From: Pilatotrama ljubarskyi
Taxonomy: Eukaryota; Basidiomycota; Agaricomycetes; Polyporales; Polyporaceae
Assembly: GCA_022385805.1 (NCBI GenBank)
Contig: MU277686.1
Coordinates: 107,286 to 171,285 of the forward strand
Direction: 5' to 3'
DNA length: 64,000 nt
Positions 10,536-21,167 of the stretch are shown here, piece after piece; within the stretch, counting starts at the first letter, position 1, and the number at the start of each line of letters is the position of its first letter. The notes under the pieces were generated by a model. The model was not told the DNA's origin. It ran no database searches and saw only the letters and a list, made by a program, of their open reading frames with translations. The position numbers and the translations under genes were made by a program.

Positions 10536-11596
10536 TTACTTCGAGCCCTCAGAAGCCTGAATGACCGTCTTAGCATCCTCCACAAACTTCTTCAGCACCG
10601 CGATCTCGTCGCCCTCCGGCAGCGCCTTCTCGATCCGCTCGTACAGATGCGCGAAGCCGTGGTGGATATGCGCCTCGCCCTCGCCCAATCCATCGCGCAC
10701 GAATGCGGATATCTCTTCCATCTCGCCTACCCAGCGGTACGCCTTCGGCAGCATGCCCGGGATGCTCTTGGTGATGCGGTTCAGGACAAAGGGCTGCGAA
10801 TCGTGCAGCTCGTGGAGGAGGGCTTGGGCCGTGGCTGGCGATGACGCGTGTGCAGCTATAAGACGATAAGCAAGCCGATGACGGTGTGAGTGCTCGAAAG
10901 GCATGCGAATGTGCCCAGAGCGTACCAAGGATCATCGTGGTCGTCAGACCTATGAAACCTTTGGAGATTCCCTATTATCAGCTCGCGTCGTCAATAATGT
11001 GTACCCCGGACAAAGTAGCGTATACCAACAGCATATGACATCTTCAAGGCACTCGCGTCACCGACGCCTGCGCCTTCGCCTTTGAGCGGCATGATCTTGA
11101 GTCCCCATTTGCTCAGGCCGACGAAATCTTCCAGTAGATCAGCGTCGCCCGGCTCAGCGGACGCATAGAAGGTGGGATCGTATCCATCGCTTGGTGGGCC
11201 ACCAATGATGCCCGCATCGACGAAGCGCACCGCGCTGCCTTGGAAGACGTGCGCGACTTTCTTCGCGGTCTCGGGGCTGACGGCGTTGCAATCCGCGAAA
11301 GCAATCTCGCGGTCCTTCGCCGCTCCTGCGTGCGCCTTCTGCAACGACTCCGCGAACGCGAGGGCAGCGCTCGGTGGCAGAATGCTCAGGACCCACTCCG
11401 CGCGACGCGCGATATCAGCTAGGGTCGCATCTTGCATCCCCGCGGCGCGGGCGCGTTCGATCGTCGCAGGGGAGCGACCTTCGAGCGTGGTCAGGACTGT
11501 ACAGCCCGATTTCGTGAGTCGGTGACCGACAGCCGCTCCCATGGCACCCGGAGCGATCACTGCGACCGTGGGCGCGGACGAAGGCTTGGCGGCCAT
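10536..11596 (-). CDS. Beta-hydroxyacid/6-phosphogluconate dehydrogenase-like protein
   Basis: Three exons (11596-11030, 10971-10926, 10855-10536) encode 310 residues. The N-terminus holds an NAD(P)-binding Rossmann fold with VAVIAPGAMGAAVGHRL near residue 11. DCNAVSPETAK and DAGIIGGPPSDGY match the substrate-proximal part of this superfamily. The C-terminal helical part starts LKMSYAGISKGF and resembles the DUF1932 class rather than classic 3-hydroxyisobutyrate dehydrogenase. The reaction is probably NAD(P)-dependent oxidation of a small beta-hydroxyacid; the substrate is unknown. The first donor (GTTGGT) is weak but is needed to keep frame and motif. The same frame is open upstream to an ATG at 11770, adding 58 residues rich in Arg, Ser and Leu that could be a mitochondrial presequence. 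Confidence 0.85.
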
Positions 11597-12915
11597 GACG
11601 GTGGAAGTGAAAGTCGCAAAGTGAGTATCACAAGATAAAAGCAGATATAGGCGAGGCCTGCGCGCGACGAGAGAAAGCAGCCGCCGAGAGAATGAAGATG
11701 TTACCCTAGTGAGACTAGCTGGAGGTCTACCACAGGCTGTCACGCAAGGTGAGAGGATGTAAGAGAGCATGCTTCATAAGTTGCAGGTTGAGCACCTGTG
11801 GTTTGGTGATACGACGTGAGAGTGTTGTCATCGCGGACTCCCCCGAGATGTCCGGATAGTATCCTGGGAGTGTGCTATATTAAACCGTCGCTCAGCGGTC
11901 TGCATACTTCCAGCCGCGATTGCTGAGTGTCTAGGGAGTCGTACAGCAAGGATGCTATCCCTGTAGCAATAACATCGCGGACGGAGCTCAGCTAGGTTTC
12001 TGGTACTTAGGTGGCCGACATGCGCAGGTTTTGCATGCCGTTTCGATCTGATCGGGAGCTTGGGATGGTGCTTCATGCGGGCGTCTATTTGGCACGCTTG
12101 CGCAAACGTGCACCATCTGGTGCCAGTGGTTGCGGGAAGAGCTCAGCTAAAAGGTAAGTCAGTGACTATATTTCCATTTGTGAGCCCTCATGCTCGTAAC
12201 ACTATACCCATGTGTACGCCAGACTGTACAATAGATATGTCGTTTCACGGTAGAGAGGGACACTTGGATTCCGACCGATGCCGGACATTCGGAGCGTGAC
12301 ATGCTAGTCTTCTCCGGTCGCCAATATGTTCACTCATGCGCCCCTAGGGATGAATCGAGTCACTAGTATGCGCTCAGACAGCCATCTGGAAGGCACATAT
12401 CAGTGGCTTGGAGAATGTGAGCTCACAGGCTCCCACTGCGCTCCTGAGAAAGCGTCCGCCGCTCACCACTCGATCCACAGGATGCCCTGGCAATCTGAAT
12501 GCTTCTCCAGGAAGCGACGGACTGCGCCCATGTACTTGTCTAAGTGGACTCCTGACCACATCGTGCTTGCCGGCTACTCCATTGGTACTCGGTTCCCTTC
12601 TCAGCAGTCTGCCGCCGCGGCCGTGCTCACTTAACGTCATGGCGCTCTCCCGGAAGGCTCTCACAGTCCTGGCATCCGCTCCTTGGCTCCTCCGGCCGAG
12701 TGCTCCATGCTGACCTGTCTCACCGCGCCGACATACATCGCCATATGGCATTTGCGCTGATTGGCGCGGCGCGACGCGGCGCTCGGCGACCGTTGCACCC
12801 AGTAATAAATGGGACGCCCGGCATGGTGTCATGACCCTCCTCACCCCCTACCTCGTCTGTTTCAGTACTCAGCAGTCCCACTGACTGGTTTGCCTTGCTC
12901 TTCCCCGAGTTCAAC
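11597..12915. other. Gap with a possible minus-strand spliced exon pair
   Basis: About 1.3 kb before the OPT gene. On the minus strand an exon at 12551-12463 reads HLDKYMGAVRRFLEKHSDCQ and then ILWIEW before TGA. It is preceded by a clean 79-base intron (12630-12552, donor GTGAGC, acceptor CAG) and an open frame upstream of 12631. The splice phase fits, but I cannot find the 5' end or a family. Confidence 0.3.
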
Positions 12916-15900
12916 ATGGCAACCGTCGACGAAGCTGGCGTGAATGCACTTCACAGAAATGAAAGCCCAGGCAGCTCTTCGAACGAGAAAGAAGACAAGG
13001 TGATGGTAGGCGAGGAGGAGTATCGGATGGAGAAGCCAGACATGTAGCGTCCCTCCACTATCCAGGCTGGTCGGGTTCTGACGTAGATGTCTACTTTCCA
13101 GCTCAAGACCGTTTCCCCGGGATCCTGACGAGATGGTGGAAACCCATCAACTGACGTTCAGGTAATTTATGTGGAATGGTTGTACCAATCCCCCGCTGAC
13201 CGATCGTTCAGGGCCATCCTCGTAGGATGTTGTCTCGGCGCAGTAGGTAGGCGATGATGTTTTGTGCGACCATGCGAACGATGTTAGCTGATAGGGTTCT
13301 GTAGTCGGAGCCTCCAACATATATCTCGGGCTGAAGACCGGCTTCACCTTCGGTCCTCAGGTGCGTCACGCTCCTCCATGTGCACAATGCATTTTATACT
13401 TACTGTTCCACTCCAGCTCTTTGGCGTACGTAATGAGCATGCCCTGCGTTAGCAGCGTAACTCATCTCCTTCATCAAGGCCATCTTCGGATTCGCCATCA
13501 TCAAGCCCCTCTCAAAAGCCATCCCAGAATCAGGTATAATCGGTCGTCTCTTTGGCGGCCCGTTCGGGCCAAAAGAAAACTGCACCGTACAGAGCGCTGC
13601 TACCGGTAAGTTGAAACCATTCCGGTGAAGCTGCCCATACACGCACTCATGCGCGCTCATCCATGTAGCCGCGGGCGGAATCGGCATCTTGTTTGTCAGC
13701 GCCGTCCCGGCCCTCTACCGGCTCGACCTGCTCTCGACCCTCCCCAAGTCGGACATCGGGAAACTGATCGCCCTGACAGCGTGCGCGAGCTTCTTCGGGG
13801 TGTTCTTCGTCATCCCGCTGCGCAAGTACTACATCGTGAAGCAGAAACTCACGTTCCCGACCCCCGCTGCGACTGCTGTCACTATACATGCGTTGCATAA
13901 CAGCCGCACGGGGGCGATCGCGGCGAGGAAGAAGTCGCTCGCGCTGCTCTACTCGTTCCTCATCGCGTTTTGCTTCAAGGTCGTCAGCGGCTATGCTCCC
14001 GGTGTGGTATGTTTCCCAGAGTTTCATGATTGCAAGTCCGCTCACCTGAGCGAACACTTCACCAGTTGTTCGACTGGCATATCGGTTGGACTTTGTACCG
14101 CCTCGGTTTCACCAGCATCATCGCCCTCGACAACTACGGCTGGTGGATAGAGTGTACGTCCTGCCACTGTCAGAACTGTTTCGTGCGGATTTCTGACCTA
14201 TTACCACAGTCACTCCCGCGTTCTTTGGGGCGGGCATGCTCTCCGGTCTGAACGCAAGTTGGAGTTTCCGTGAGTCCCTTCATCTCACCCTCCGAGTTCG
14301 GATGTTGACCATCGGCTTTCCCAGTGGGGGGTTCGGTCCTCGCGTGGGGAATCAGTATGAATGAGCACGTCGGACGTAGTATGAAAAAGCTCACCGGCAT
14401 CTCTTGACAGTCGCACCGTCGTTGATCAAGACTGGACAGGCCGTGGGAGAGGCCATCTCCAAGGATTTTCCGCTCGTCTCCTACAACGCACTCGCTTTTG
14501 ACGACCCGGTGGACTTCACCACGGCCCCGTCTCCGCGTTACTGGCTGCTATGTGAGTATTTCACTATGCTCGTGCGACTCCATGCTGAGGCAGGATGTTC
14601 TGCAGGGCCTGGTATCCTGATGATGTTGGTGTACTCCTTTGCGGATCTGGGCATGAACTCTGGATTCATCATCACCGGTAGGTCATCACAACCCTGTAGC
14701 GCTAATCCGCTGAAACTCCGTCCCCTCAGCCATCCGTAACGCCAACTTCAAATTCGACCCGCGCAGCTGGTTCCACAACACCCCCGTGGCAGGTACGGAC
14801 GAAGAGGACGAGGACGAGACGCCGCCCGAAGACCGCGTGCCGACGCTCTGGTGGACGCTCGGCCTCGCGGCGAGCACGATTATGTGCTGCGCGATCCTTG
14901 CGACGATGTTCAACATGAACGTTGGCGAGGCGATCCTCTCGCTCATCTTGGGCTTCGCGTTCTCGTTTATTGGCGTGCAGAGCGCGGGGACGACGGATGT
15001 GAACCCTGTCACCGCTGTTGCGAAGGTGCGTACATGGCCTGTGTACATACCGGATGAGAAGGATCGCGGCTGATACTTGCGTTGCCGCGCTCTATAGGCA
15101 TCCCAGCTAGTATTCGGTGGCATCTCGAAAGGAGCGCACCTCGCTCAGGCTCCAGCACAAACCGTCAACCTGACGGCAGGCATTATTGCCGCCGGTTCAG
15201 CCGCTCAGTCTACCGACATGACAGGTACGAATTCATCCCAGTTCCTTATCCGCACCACAGACGTCCTCATGGCACTACCATCGACTCGCAGGCGACCTGA
15301 AGACCGGATACCTCCTGCGCGCGAAGCCGCGTAACCAGTTCGTCGCGCAGCTGTGCGGCGCGGTCGTCGCGATGTTTCTCAACGTCGGGCTCTTCATCCT
15401 CTTCACGACCGCGAGCAACTGTATCCTGTGCGTGTGGTGCTTTTCCTGCTATGTTTTTATTCGCAGCTGGCTTGACGGGAAACTCATGACTTCGGGTGTT
15501 GTTCCTGATAGGCACCCTAACGTGGACGAGAATTGTCCGTACCAAGCTCCGAGCGTCAGCGCGTGGGTGGCCGTCGCGGTTGCCGTCACCTCGCCTTCCT
15601 TGCGTAAGTCAGACCGGCTCCCCGTGCTACGTGATACTGACCGAAGGCCATCTCTCTCGCAGCCATCCCGTCCTCGTCGGGCTATACTGCTATCGGCCTG
15701 GGCATCTTCGTCCTGATCTCTGTCATCGTCAAGGTTCGTGCACATCCGATCAGTGTACCACTTGCCGCTCACAGGGTCGTAGCATCTGTACATCCCGAAG
15801 AAGTACTGGCCATACATTCCCAATTGGAACGCCGTCGGGCTGGTAAGCTCCCTTGCTACTAATGCCTCCCTGACAGAGCTTCCTCACGCTCATACGCGTC

Positions 15901-16328
15901 CACAGGCGTTCGTCGCCCCCCAGATCCCGTTCTCCATCGCCATGTGAGTATCCTGTGTGGGGAATCGGTGAGAGAGATGCTCACACGACCCGCACGTTCC
16001 TCAGGGCGATCGGCTCCGTCTTCAACTACCTCTGGATGAAGCGCAACCCCGCGGGCTTCGACATGTACATGTTCGCCGTCGCGGTACGTCTCCATCTCCA
16101 TCTTTCCTCCACGCACCAACTGACTGAACGTATGAACGTGACCAGGCGGGCATGCTCGCGGGCGAAGGCCTGGGAGGCGTGCTGCAGGCCCTTCTGGCGA
16201 TCGCGAAGGTGGATGGCTCCAGTGCGTCGTTTTCTCTCTGTTTCACATGCATCGATGCTGACTGAGCGTTTGCTGCGTCAGTCTTCGGGACTGCCATCGG
16301 GTGCCCTGGGTTTGAGTTTTGTGGGTAA
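12916..16328 (+). CDS. Oligopeptide transporter (OPT superfamily)
   Basis: Twenty-two exons, first 12916-13043 and last 16282-16328, encode 723 residues with every phase matching. Family features are NIYLGLKTGFTFGPQ near residue 80, FGGPFGPKENCTVQSAA, VTIHALHNSRTGAIAARKK, the long hydrophobic segments FLIAFCFKVVSGY and WWTLGLAASTIMCCAIL, and MTGDLKTGYLLRAKPRNQF near 550, a hallmark of the OPT/yellow-stripe-like superfamily. These are plasma or organelle membrane carriers that move small peptides or metal chelates with protons; the substrate here is not known. An acidic cytosolic N-terminus (residues 1-55) precedes the first membrane segment. Exon 5 (13417-13425) is only 9 bases and encodes LFG. 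The other exons are at 13102-13161, 13212-13242, 13295-13360, 13479-13605, 13669-14006 and onward. Confidence 0.92.
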
Positions 16329-16563
16329 GAGAATCGGAGTCTGCTCCATTTCTTGGTTGTATGAGGTTGTACCGTAGTCGAGTTATGTTCTGTTGGTTCG
16401 TATATGTAGACTAGACACACGCGATTATACGAACGACGTTGTATTGCATACAAAGGAGCCGATCGAGAAGCATGGCTATGGTACAAAAATCCGACTGCGG
16501 TAGATCCCGTCCTCCTCCAACTTTGCTTCCTAACGTACACCAGCGGAAATGGCCTATACACAC

Positions 16564-17851
16564 TCAGTACTTCTCTGACGGCTCGGTGTGGACTGCCCTG
16601 CCGCCCTTCCTGAAGTGCTCGCCGGCGCCCTCGAAGGTGACGACGCGTGCGAACGTCGAGCCCGTGCCCCAGATGCCGCGCCGGAGGCACGCGAGCTGCA
16701 CGACCTGCGAATGGTCGATGAACAGGTTCGCGCGCGCGCCCTGGTTCTGGATATGGTACGCGAACACCTCGGGATCGGCCGCTTCGAACCTGCATGCGGA
16801 TTGGTGTGTCAGTCTTGCACGAGAAGAGAGGGAGTGAGAGGAGAGGAGGCGTACATGATCTTCTCGGCGGGGAGGGCGGAGGTGACGGCGGAGATGACGT
16901 CCGTCCGCCAGTTCTTCACGTTCTCGGTGATCCCCTCGCTCTCAATCATGATCATCTGTTGCCGTGTACAGCGCATATGTATGAGACAAGATGAGCGCAG
17001 ATAGGACGCCACTCACGTATGCACCGGCATCAATGAACGCCTTCGCGCGGTCGATGAGCCACTTCGGGTCGCGCGTGCCCGCGGACTCGAGCTCTTCGAC
17101 GGACGCGTCGCCGCCCGCGCCCCACTGTATGCCCACCTCGGGCTTGGGCTTCAGCCCGTGCGCCGCGGTGAACTCAATCAGAGAGGCCCAATCATCCGTT
17201 GGAATCGACAGGAAGCCGGACGAGATCTCCAAGACGTCGAATCTGCGAGTTATGAGGACGCGCGGGGTGAGCGAAAAGGAGGGAGAAGAAACGATCACGT
17301 GATGGCGTACCCCATGTTCTTGCAGGTGGTGAGGTACTTGGAGATGACTGACTTGTTGCCGCCCGAGGTGGAGAGGACGCGTTCGATGAACCCGCCTGTG
17401 CTCACGTAGCACCCTGTCAACACGCTCAGCAGGTCGACTTAGTATCTTATCGGAAGCAATGAGACGCACCATGCGAGTGTGCGGTGTCGATCAGGGCACG
17501 CAGCCTGTCCTCGGGCATGAGGGAGAATGCGCCGCCAGCGAACTTGATTCCGTCGACATATTCGCCCCAGTCCTTCAGGAGTTCATCGAGGTAGGTCCTG
17601 GTAACAGGGGCGTAGTACGGGCCTCGAATCTCGGTGATGCCCTTGGTCCGTGAGGCTTTCGGCTCGAGCGCATTCGCAGGTAGGAACGAGAATGGGTGTG
17701 TGCTTGATGATGATGAGGAGCTCGAAGAGGCCGAAGGTGAACTCGCAGGTCTTGCGCGCAGCGCGGTACTGTGCAGTGCTCGTGCCGAACGGAGTGGGAG
17801 GGGTCGGGCGTGCTGGCGGAGAGTCTGGCTAAAGACGGTGCGCACGAGCAT
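16564..17851 (-). CDS. Phosphosulfolactate synthase-like protein (ComA/HSA32 family)
   Basis: Five exons (17851-17470, 17413-17311, 17242-17017, 16955-16855, 16789-16564) encode 345 residues. The N-terminus (MLVRTVFSQTLRQHARPLPL, then Arg/Ser/Ala-rich sequence and a run of serines) looks like a mitochondrial targeting peptide. The core has the TIM-barrel segments of the family: DGIKFAGGAFSLM, YVSTGGFIERVL, FDVLEISSGFLSIPTDDW, KPEVGIQWGAG, MIMIESEGITENVKNWRTD and NLFIDHSQVVQLACLRRGIWG. In methanogens ComA adds sulfite to phosphoenolpyruvate; the plant homologue HSA32 acts in heat-stress memory. The fungal role is not established, so I do not assign the synthase reaction. An upstream in-frame ATG at 17926 would bury the targeting signal, so I prefer 17851. 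Confidence 0.88.
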
Positions 17852-18886
17852 GTTGTGTAGCGTTCTATTAATCTTCGACTTTAAAACGCACGGTGGTGGT
17901 CGTAGAGGGTCGAAATGCGACCGCATCTACGCTGAGAGGAGGATGCTAATATCCATGGCGAGTGGTGGGCTTGACGTCATAGCTTCAATCACTTTCTCCA
18001 AGCCGCATCGGCCTCGTTAGACCTTCGAGGACAGTCTTATATAAACAGGCTATCTCCTGGATTCAAGCACGGAGGGAAGACAGAACGGATGCCTCGACTC
18101 ACCTAACATATCGTGGTCGTCGCGGACAAGGCCATCCGGAAGTCACTTGGACAAAGTCCCCCTTGCAGCGCTATAGGCGCCCATCGGGTTGCTCGGTCTT
18201 CGGACCGGTGGGCCATGTGGGAAGCGGCGCAAAGCGGCCCAACTTCATGACCATCATCCAATCAATTGCTGGGCCTCGGACTTTTTCTCCCTTGGACCGC
18301 CACCACCATAACTTCAGGCTGATTTGCTTTTGCGTCCAACGATCATAATTTCATGGTTGCCGGATACCAATCCATAAGGTGCATGTGCGCACCAGCGGAA
18401 CACTGTCGAAGAGCAGTTCTGCTTCACTGGAAGGAGTACTGGACGAGAAAGCGCTTTTGTGGACTGGTGGGGTACTCCGGAAAAGATTGATGCTGGTGAG
18501 GACGAGATAACTCGGGCGGGAGCATATGCGCATCATCGTGAGCATCATGTGCGGCCACTCGTTAGCGAAATTCAATTGAACAACAGAGAAACAGAACAGA
18601 CGCAAACTCCATTGGGTGGTGGGAAGGGTCTACGGTCTGCCCATATTGCACCATCATTCTCTACCAATGACATGAGTTGCCCGAAGATGGTCCAGGGTCT
18701 CTAACGACTACCTTTGACGCAACAGCGAGCAATAGCGGCTATACAGTGTCATCAAGCTGACGGGTCTTTGTCAGTATGAGCTCTGTAGGGTTCAACCCGC
18801 AGATCGATCGCCTTAATCGCTAACAAAGAAGGTCTTGGTGCACATACGCAGTGTCGGGCCCTGCACGGTGGCCGTTTACCAGACTG
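17852..18886. other. Gap between ComA-like gene and small hypothetical gene
   Basis: About 1 kb. It contains the promoter side of the ComA-like gene. A TATATAAA near 18037 points to the plus strand and has no obvious gene after it. Nothing else is recognised. Confidence 0.45.
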
Positions 18887-19226
18887 CTACGACGAGAGGT
18901 CACGAGTCGCAGCCTTGTTTGCGAATCCAGATGCACCGAAGGCCCAATCGATGTCGTTTTTGAGGCCAAGGCGGGCCATGTAACCTCGTGAGTCTGTCGA
19001 CATTCGAAGCATGCCTCTGAGAAACTCCTTGACAGACATGCGATCTTCGCGATAGCCAAAAAGGACCGTCCCCGCGTTCCGGGACCAGCACACGCTTACT
19101 CATGTGCTCCTCCGGGAGCCCATACCAAGTTCTGCCGCTGCCACGGGTTGCTTCCAGCCCCTTGAACGCGCCATGGACTCGCTTCCACGCCCAAATTGTC
19201 TGCCCTTTTGAGCCTAATGCCTCCAT
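18887..19226 (-). CDS. Small hypothetical protein, two exons
   Basis: Exons 19226-19100 and 19044-18887 join across a 55-base intron (donor GTAAGC, acceptor AAG) in the correct phase and give 94 residues. The sequence starts MEALGSKGQTIWAWKRVHGA. It contains GSGRTWYGLPEEHM and, in the second exon, VKEFLRGMLRMSTDSRGYMA and IDWAFGASGFANK. It is rich in Trp, Arg and Gly, with no signal peptide or membrane segment. I do not recognise the family. The frame is open upstream to about 19328, so it could be the 3' end of a longer gene. Real coding is supported by the phase-correct splice and amino-acid composition only. Confidence 0.5.
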
Positions 19227-19636
19227 ACTCGCCCGTTTCTCCGGCTCCAAAGTCTGTGACCGGTCGAGCCGTGAGCAAGAGCGAGATCTGTGTGGACACG
19301 CGTGGCGCCCGTCATTCTGTCCGGACAACTACCATCGATAGAGGCACCTCGCTTTCCCTCCTTCTCAAGCTTCGTGGTTAGTAAGCCCACCGTGTCTGGG
19401 TCGCCAGGCGCGGGAATAATACGTCTTAGCAATATTGTATGTCCCGCGTTACACCAAGTGTATACGTGCCTCGCTGCTAGAAGGTTCTCACTTGGATATG
19501 CCATGGCCAGTGTATAAATACTCGCCTTATGTTTGGCTTGCAGCCGTACTCACCAGGAGCAACTGCTCTGCCCCCCGCGTCGCGCCGTAGCATCCCCGCC
19601 CTTCCTGTCCATACACCCTTTCCACAAGAAGACGAC
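19227..19636. other. Promoter region of the glutathione transferase
   Basis: About 410 bases between the divergent small gene and the GST. It contains the TATA box at 19513-19520 and no further recognisable site. Confidence 0.5.
19513..19520 (+). promoter_or_regulatory. TATA box of the glutathione transferase gene
   Basis: TATAAATA lies 117 bases before the ATG at 19637, a reasonable core promoter position with a leader of roughly 85 bases. Confidence 0.6.
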
Positions 19637-20499
19637 ATGTCGCACGGAAAGCAGTTCACCCTTTACACCCATGTCGGCGGCCCCAACGGCTGGTGAGCCT
19701 CACTATCGCACGCACACGATATCGCGGACTGTTGAGCTGACCGTGGGCGCGCGTGCTACAGGAAAGTCGCGTTCGTGCTCGAGGAGCTCGGGCTGACGTA
19801 CGAGAGCAAGTACCTCGACTTCAGCAAGAACGAGCAGAAGGCCCCAGAGCACACCGCGCTGAACCCGAACGGTCGCATTCCGACGCTCGTCGACCACCAG
19901 AACGGCGACTTCGCGGTCTGGGAGTCGAACGCGATCCTGCTCTACCTGCAGGAGAAGTACGACAAGGAGAACAAGCTCGGCGTGACGAACCCGAACGACA
20001 AGTACACCCTCCTCCAGTGGCTCTTCTTCCAGGCCTCCGGGCAGGGGTGCGTGTCTGCGAGTTGTCCATGACGCATTGGGCCTGACGCAAGCGTGTCTAC
20101 TGTGTAGCCCCTACTTCGGACAGGCGTTCTGGTTCCTCAAGTACCACCCGGAGAACCTCCCCAGCGCGATTGAGCGCTACCAGAAGGAGACGGTCCGAGT
20201 GTTCACGGTGCTCGAGGGCGTGCTCTCCAAGCAGGAGTGGCTCGTCGGCGGCAAGCCCACGATCGCGGACATCGCGTTCATCACGTGGAACCGCGCTGCG
20301 TTCGGCGTTGTCCTCAAGGACTTCCAGAACGTCAACGTCGAGAAGGACTTCCCTTCGGTCTACAAGTGAGTGTCTTGGTTTTGATGATGTCAGAAAGGAG
20401 AGCTTACCGAGCGCGCGCGATAGGTGGCACAAGAAGCTTGAGGAGCGTCCCGCTGTGGCGAAGGTGCTCCAGATCCAGGCTGAAGTCCAGAAGCAATGA
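19637..20499 (+). CDS. Glutathione S-transferase, Ure2p-like
   Basis: Four exons (19637-19692, 19762-20046, 20108-20365, 20424-20499) encode 224 residues. The N-terminal thioredoxin fold has FTLYTHVGGPNGWKVAFVLE, LNPNGRIPTLVDH with the conserved cis-proline, and the glutathione-binding VWESNAILLYLQEKYD. The C-terminal helical domain has GGKPTIADIAFITWN, the N-capping box region of GSTs, and WHKKLEERPAVAKVL. GSTs conjugate or reduce with glutathione in the cytosol; in white-rot fungi Ure2p-type enzymes are expanded and linked to detoxifying wood extractives and lignin products. The specific substrate is not visible here. Length is normal for the family. Confidence 0.95.
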
Positions 20500-21167
20500 G
20501 CGCTGGTGCACGGGGATGTATCAGATCATGTAGGTTTTCACGAAGAAGACATACTACCAAACATATCACACGATACGGAATTGTGGCCGCCTGCTTTGAA
20601 ATCGAGCACACCAACACAACGGATTGAAAGGGGTGACTGCTCTTGCAGTGGCGATTAACCCACAAAACTTTGCTCGAGATCCCATGGCTCATGCGAAGGG
20701 GCTTGAATGCCCATGCAAGAGGGTGGCATGGGCTGTCGACAACTGAAACGACCTCATGCTACGCGCAGCCGGCGACATCCATAAGGCTTTCGTTGGGAAG
20801 AAAAGGACAGGTGCGCGGCTTATATGCAGGTGAGCGGCCCTGAGAATGTCCTACGCATCTCCACCAACCTTCAAGAGCATGGCAAGAGGGCGAGAGGATA
20901 CCTTTTGAGGCGTGAATGCCGGTAAATCTCCTGCGATATACCTTCCCTATTTCTCGCGAGTCACATGTCATTGTCCAGGTACGCACGCCGTCCCGCCCTC
21001 GGACCGCGTCCGCTCATGGAGCTTGTAGGTGATCACCAGTCGGAGGGGCCCAGCATGGCCTCCACAACGCTTCGCGCTTCCTAGTCCGGCATTGAGCCGA
21101 CGTATATAGTGGCCGCCACCTGGACACGACGTCTCGGATGCTCCTGCAAAGGATCCCTGGGTGTAGC
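20500..21167. other. Gap and promoter of the GH79 gene
   Basis: About 670 bases. A TATATA at 21103-21108 lies about 60 bases upstream of the GH79 start. Nothing else is recognised. Confidence 0.5.

Noticed and set aside
17849..17926. Upstream ATG at 17926 as start of the ComA-like protein
   Set aside because: It would add 25 residues before a good mitochondrial targeting peptide that starts at 17851.
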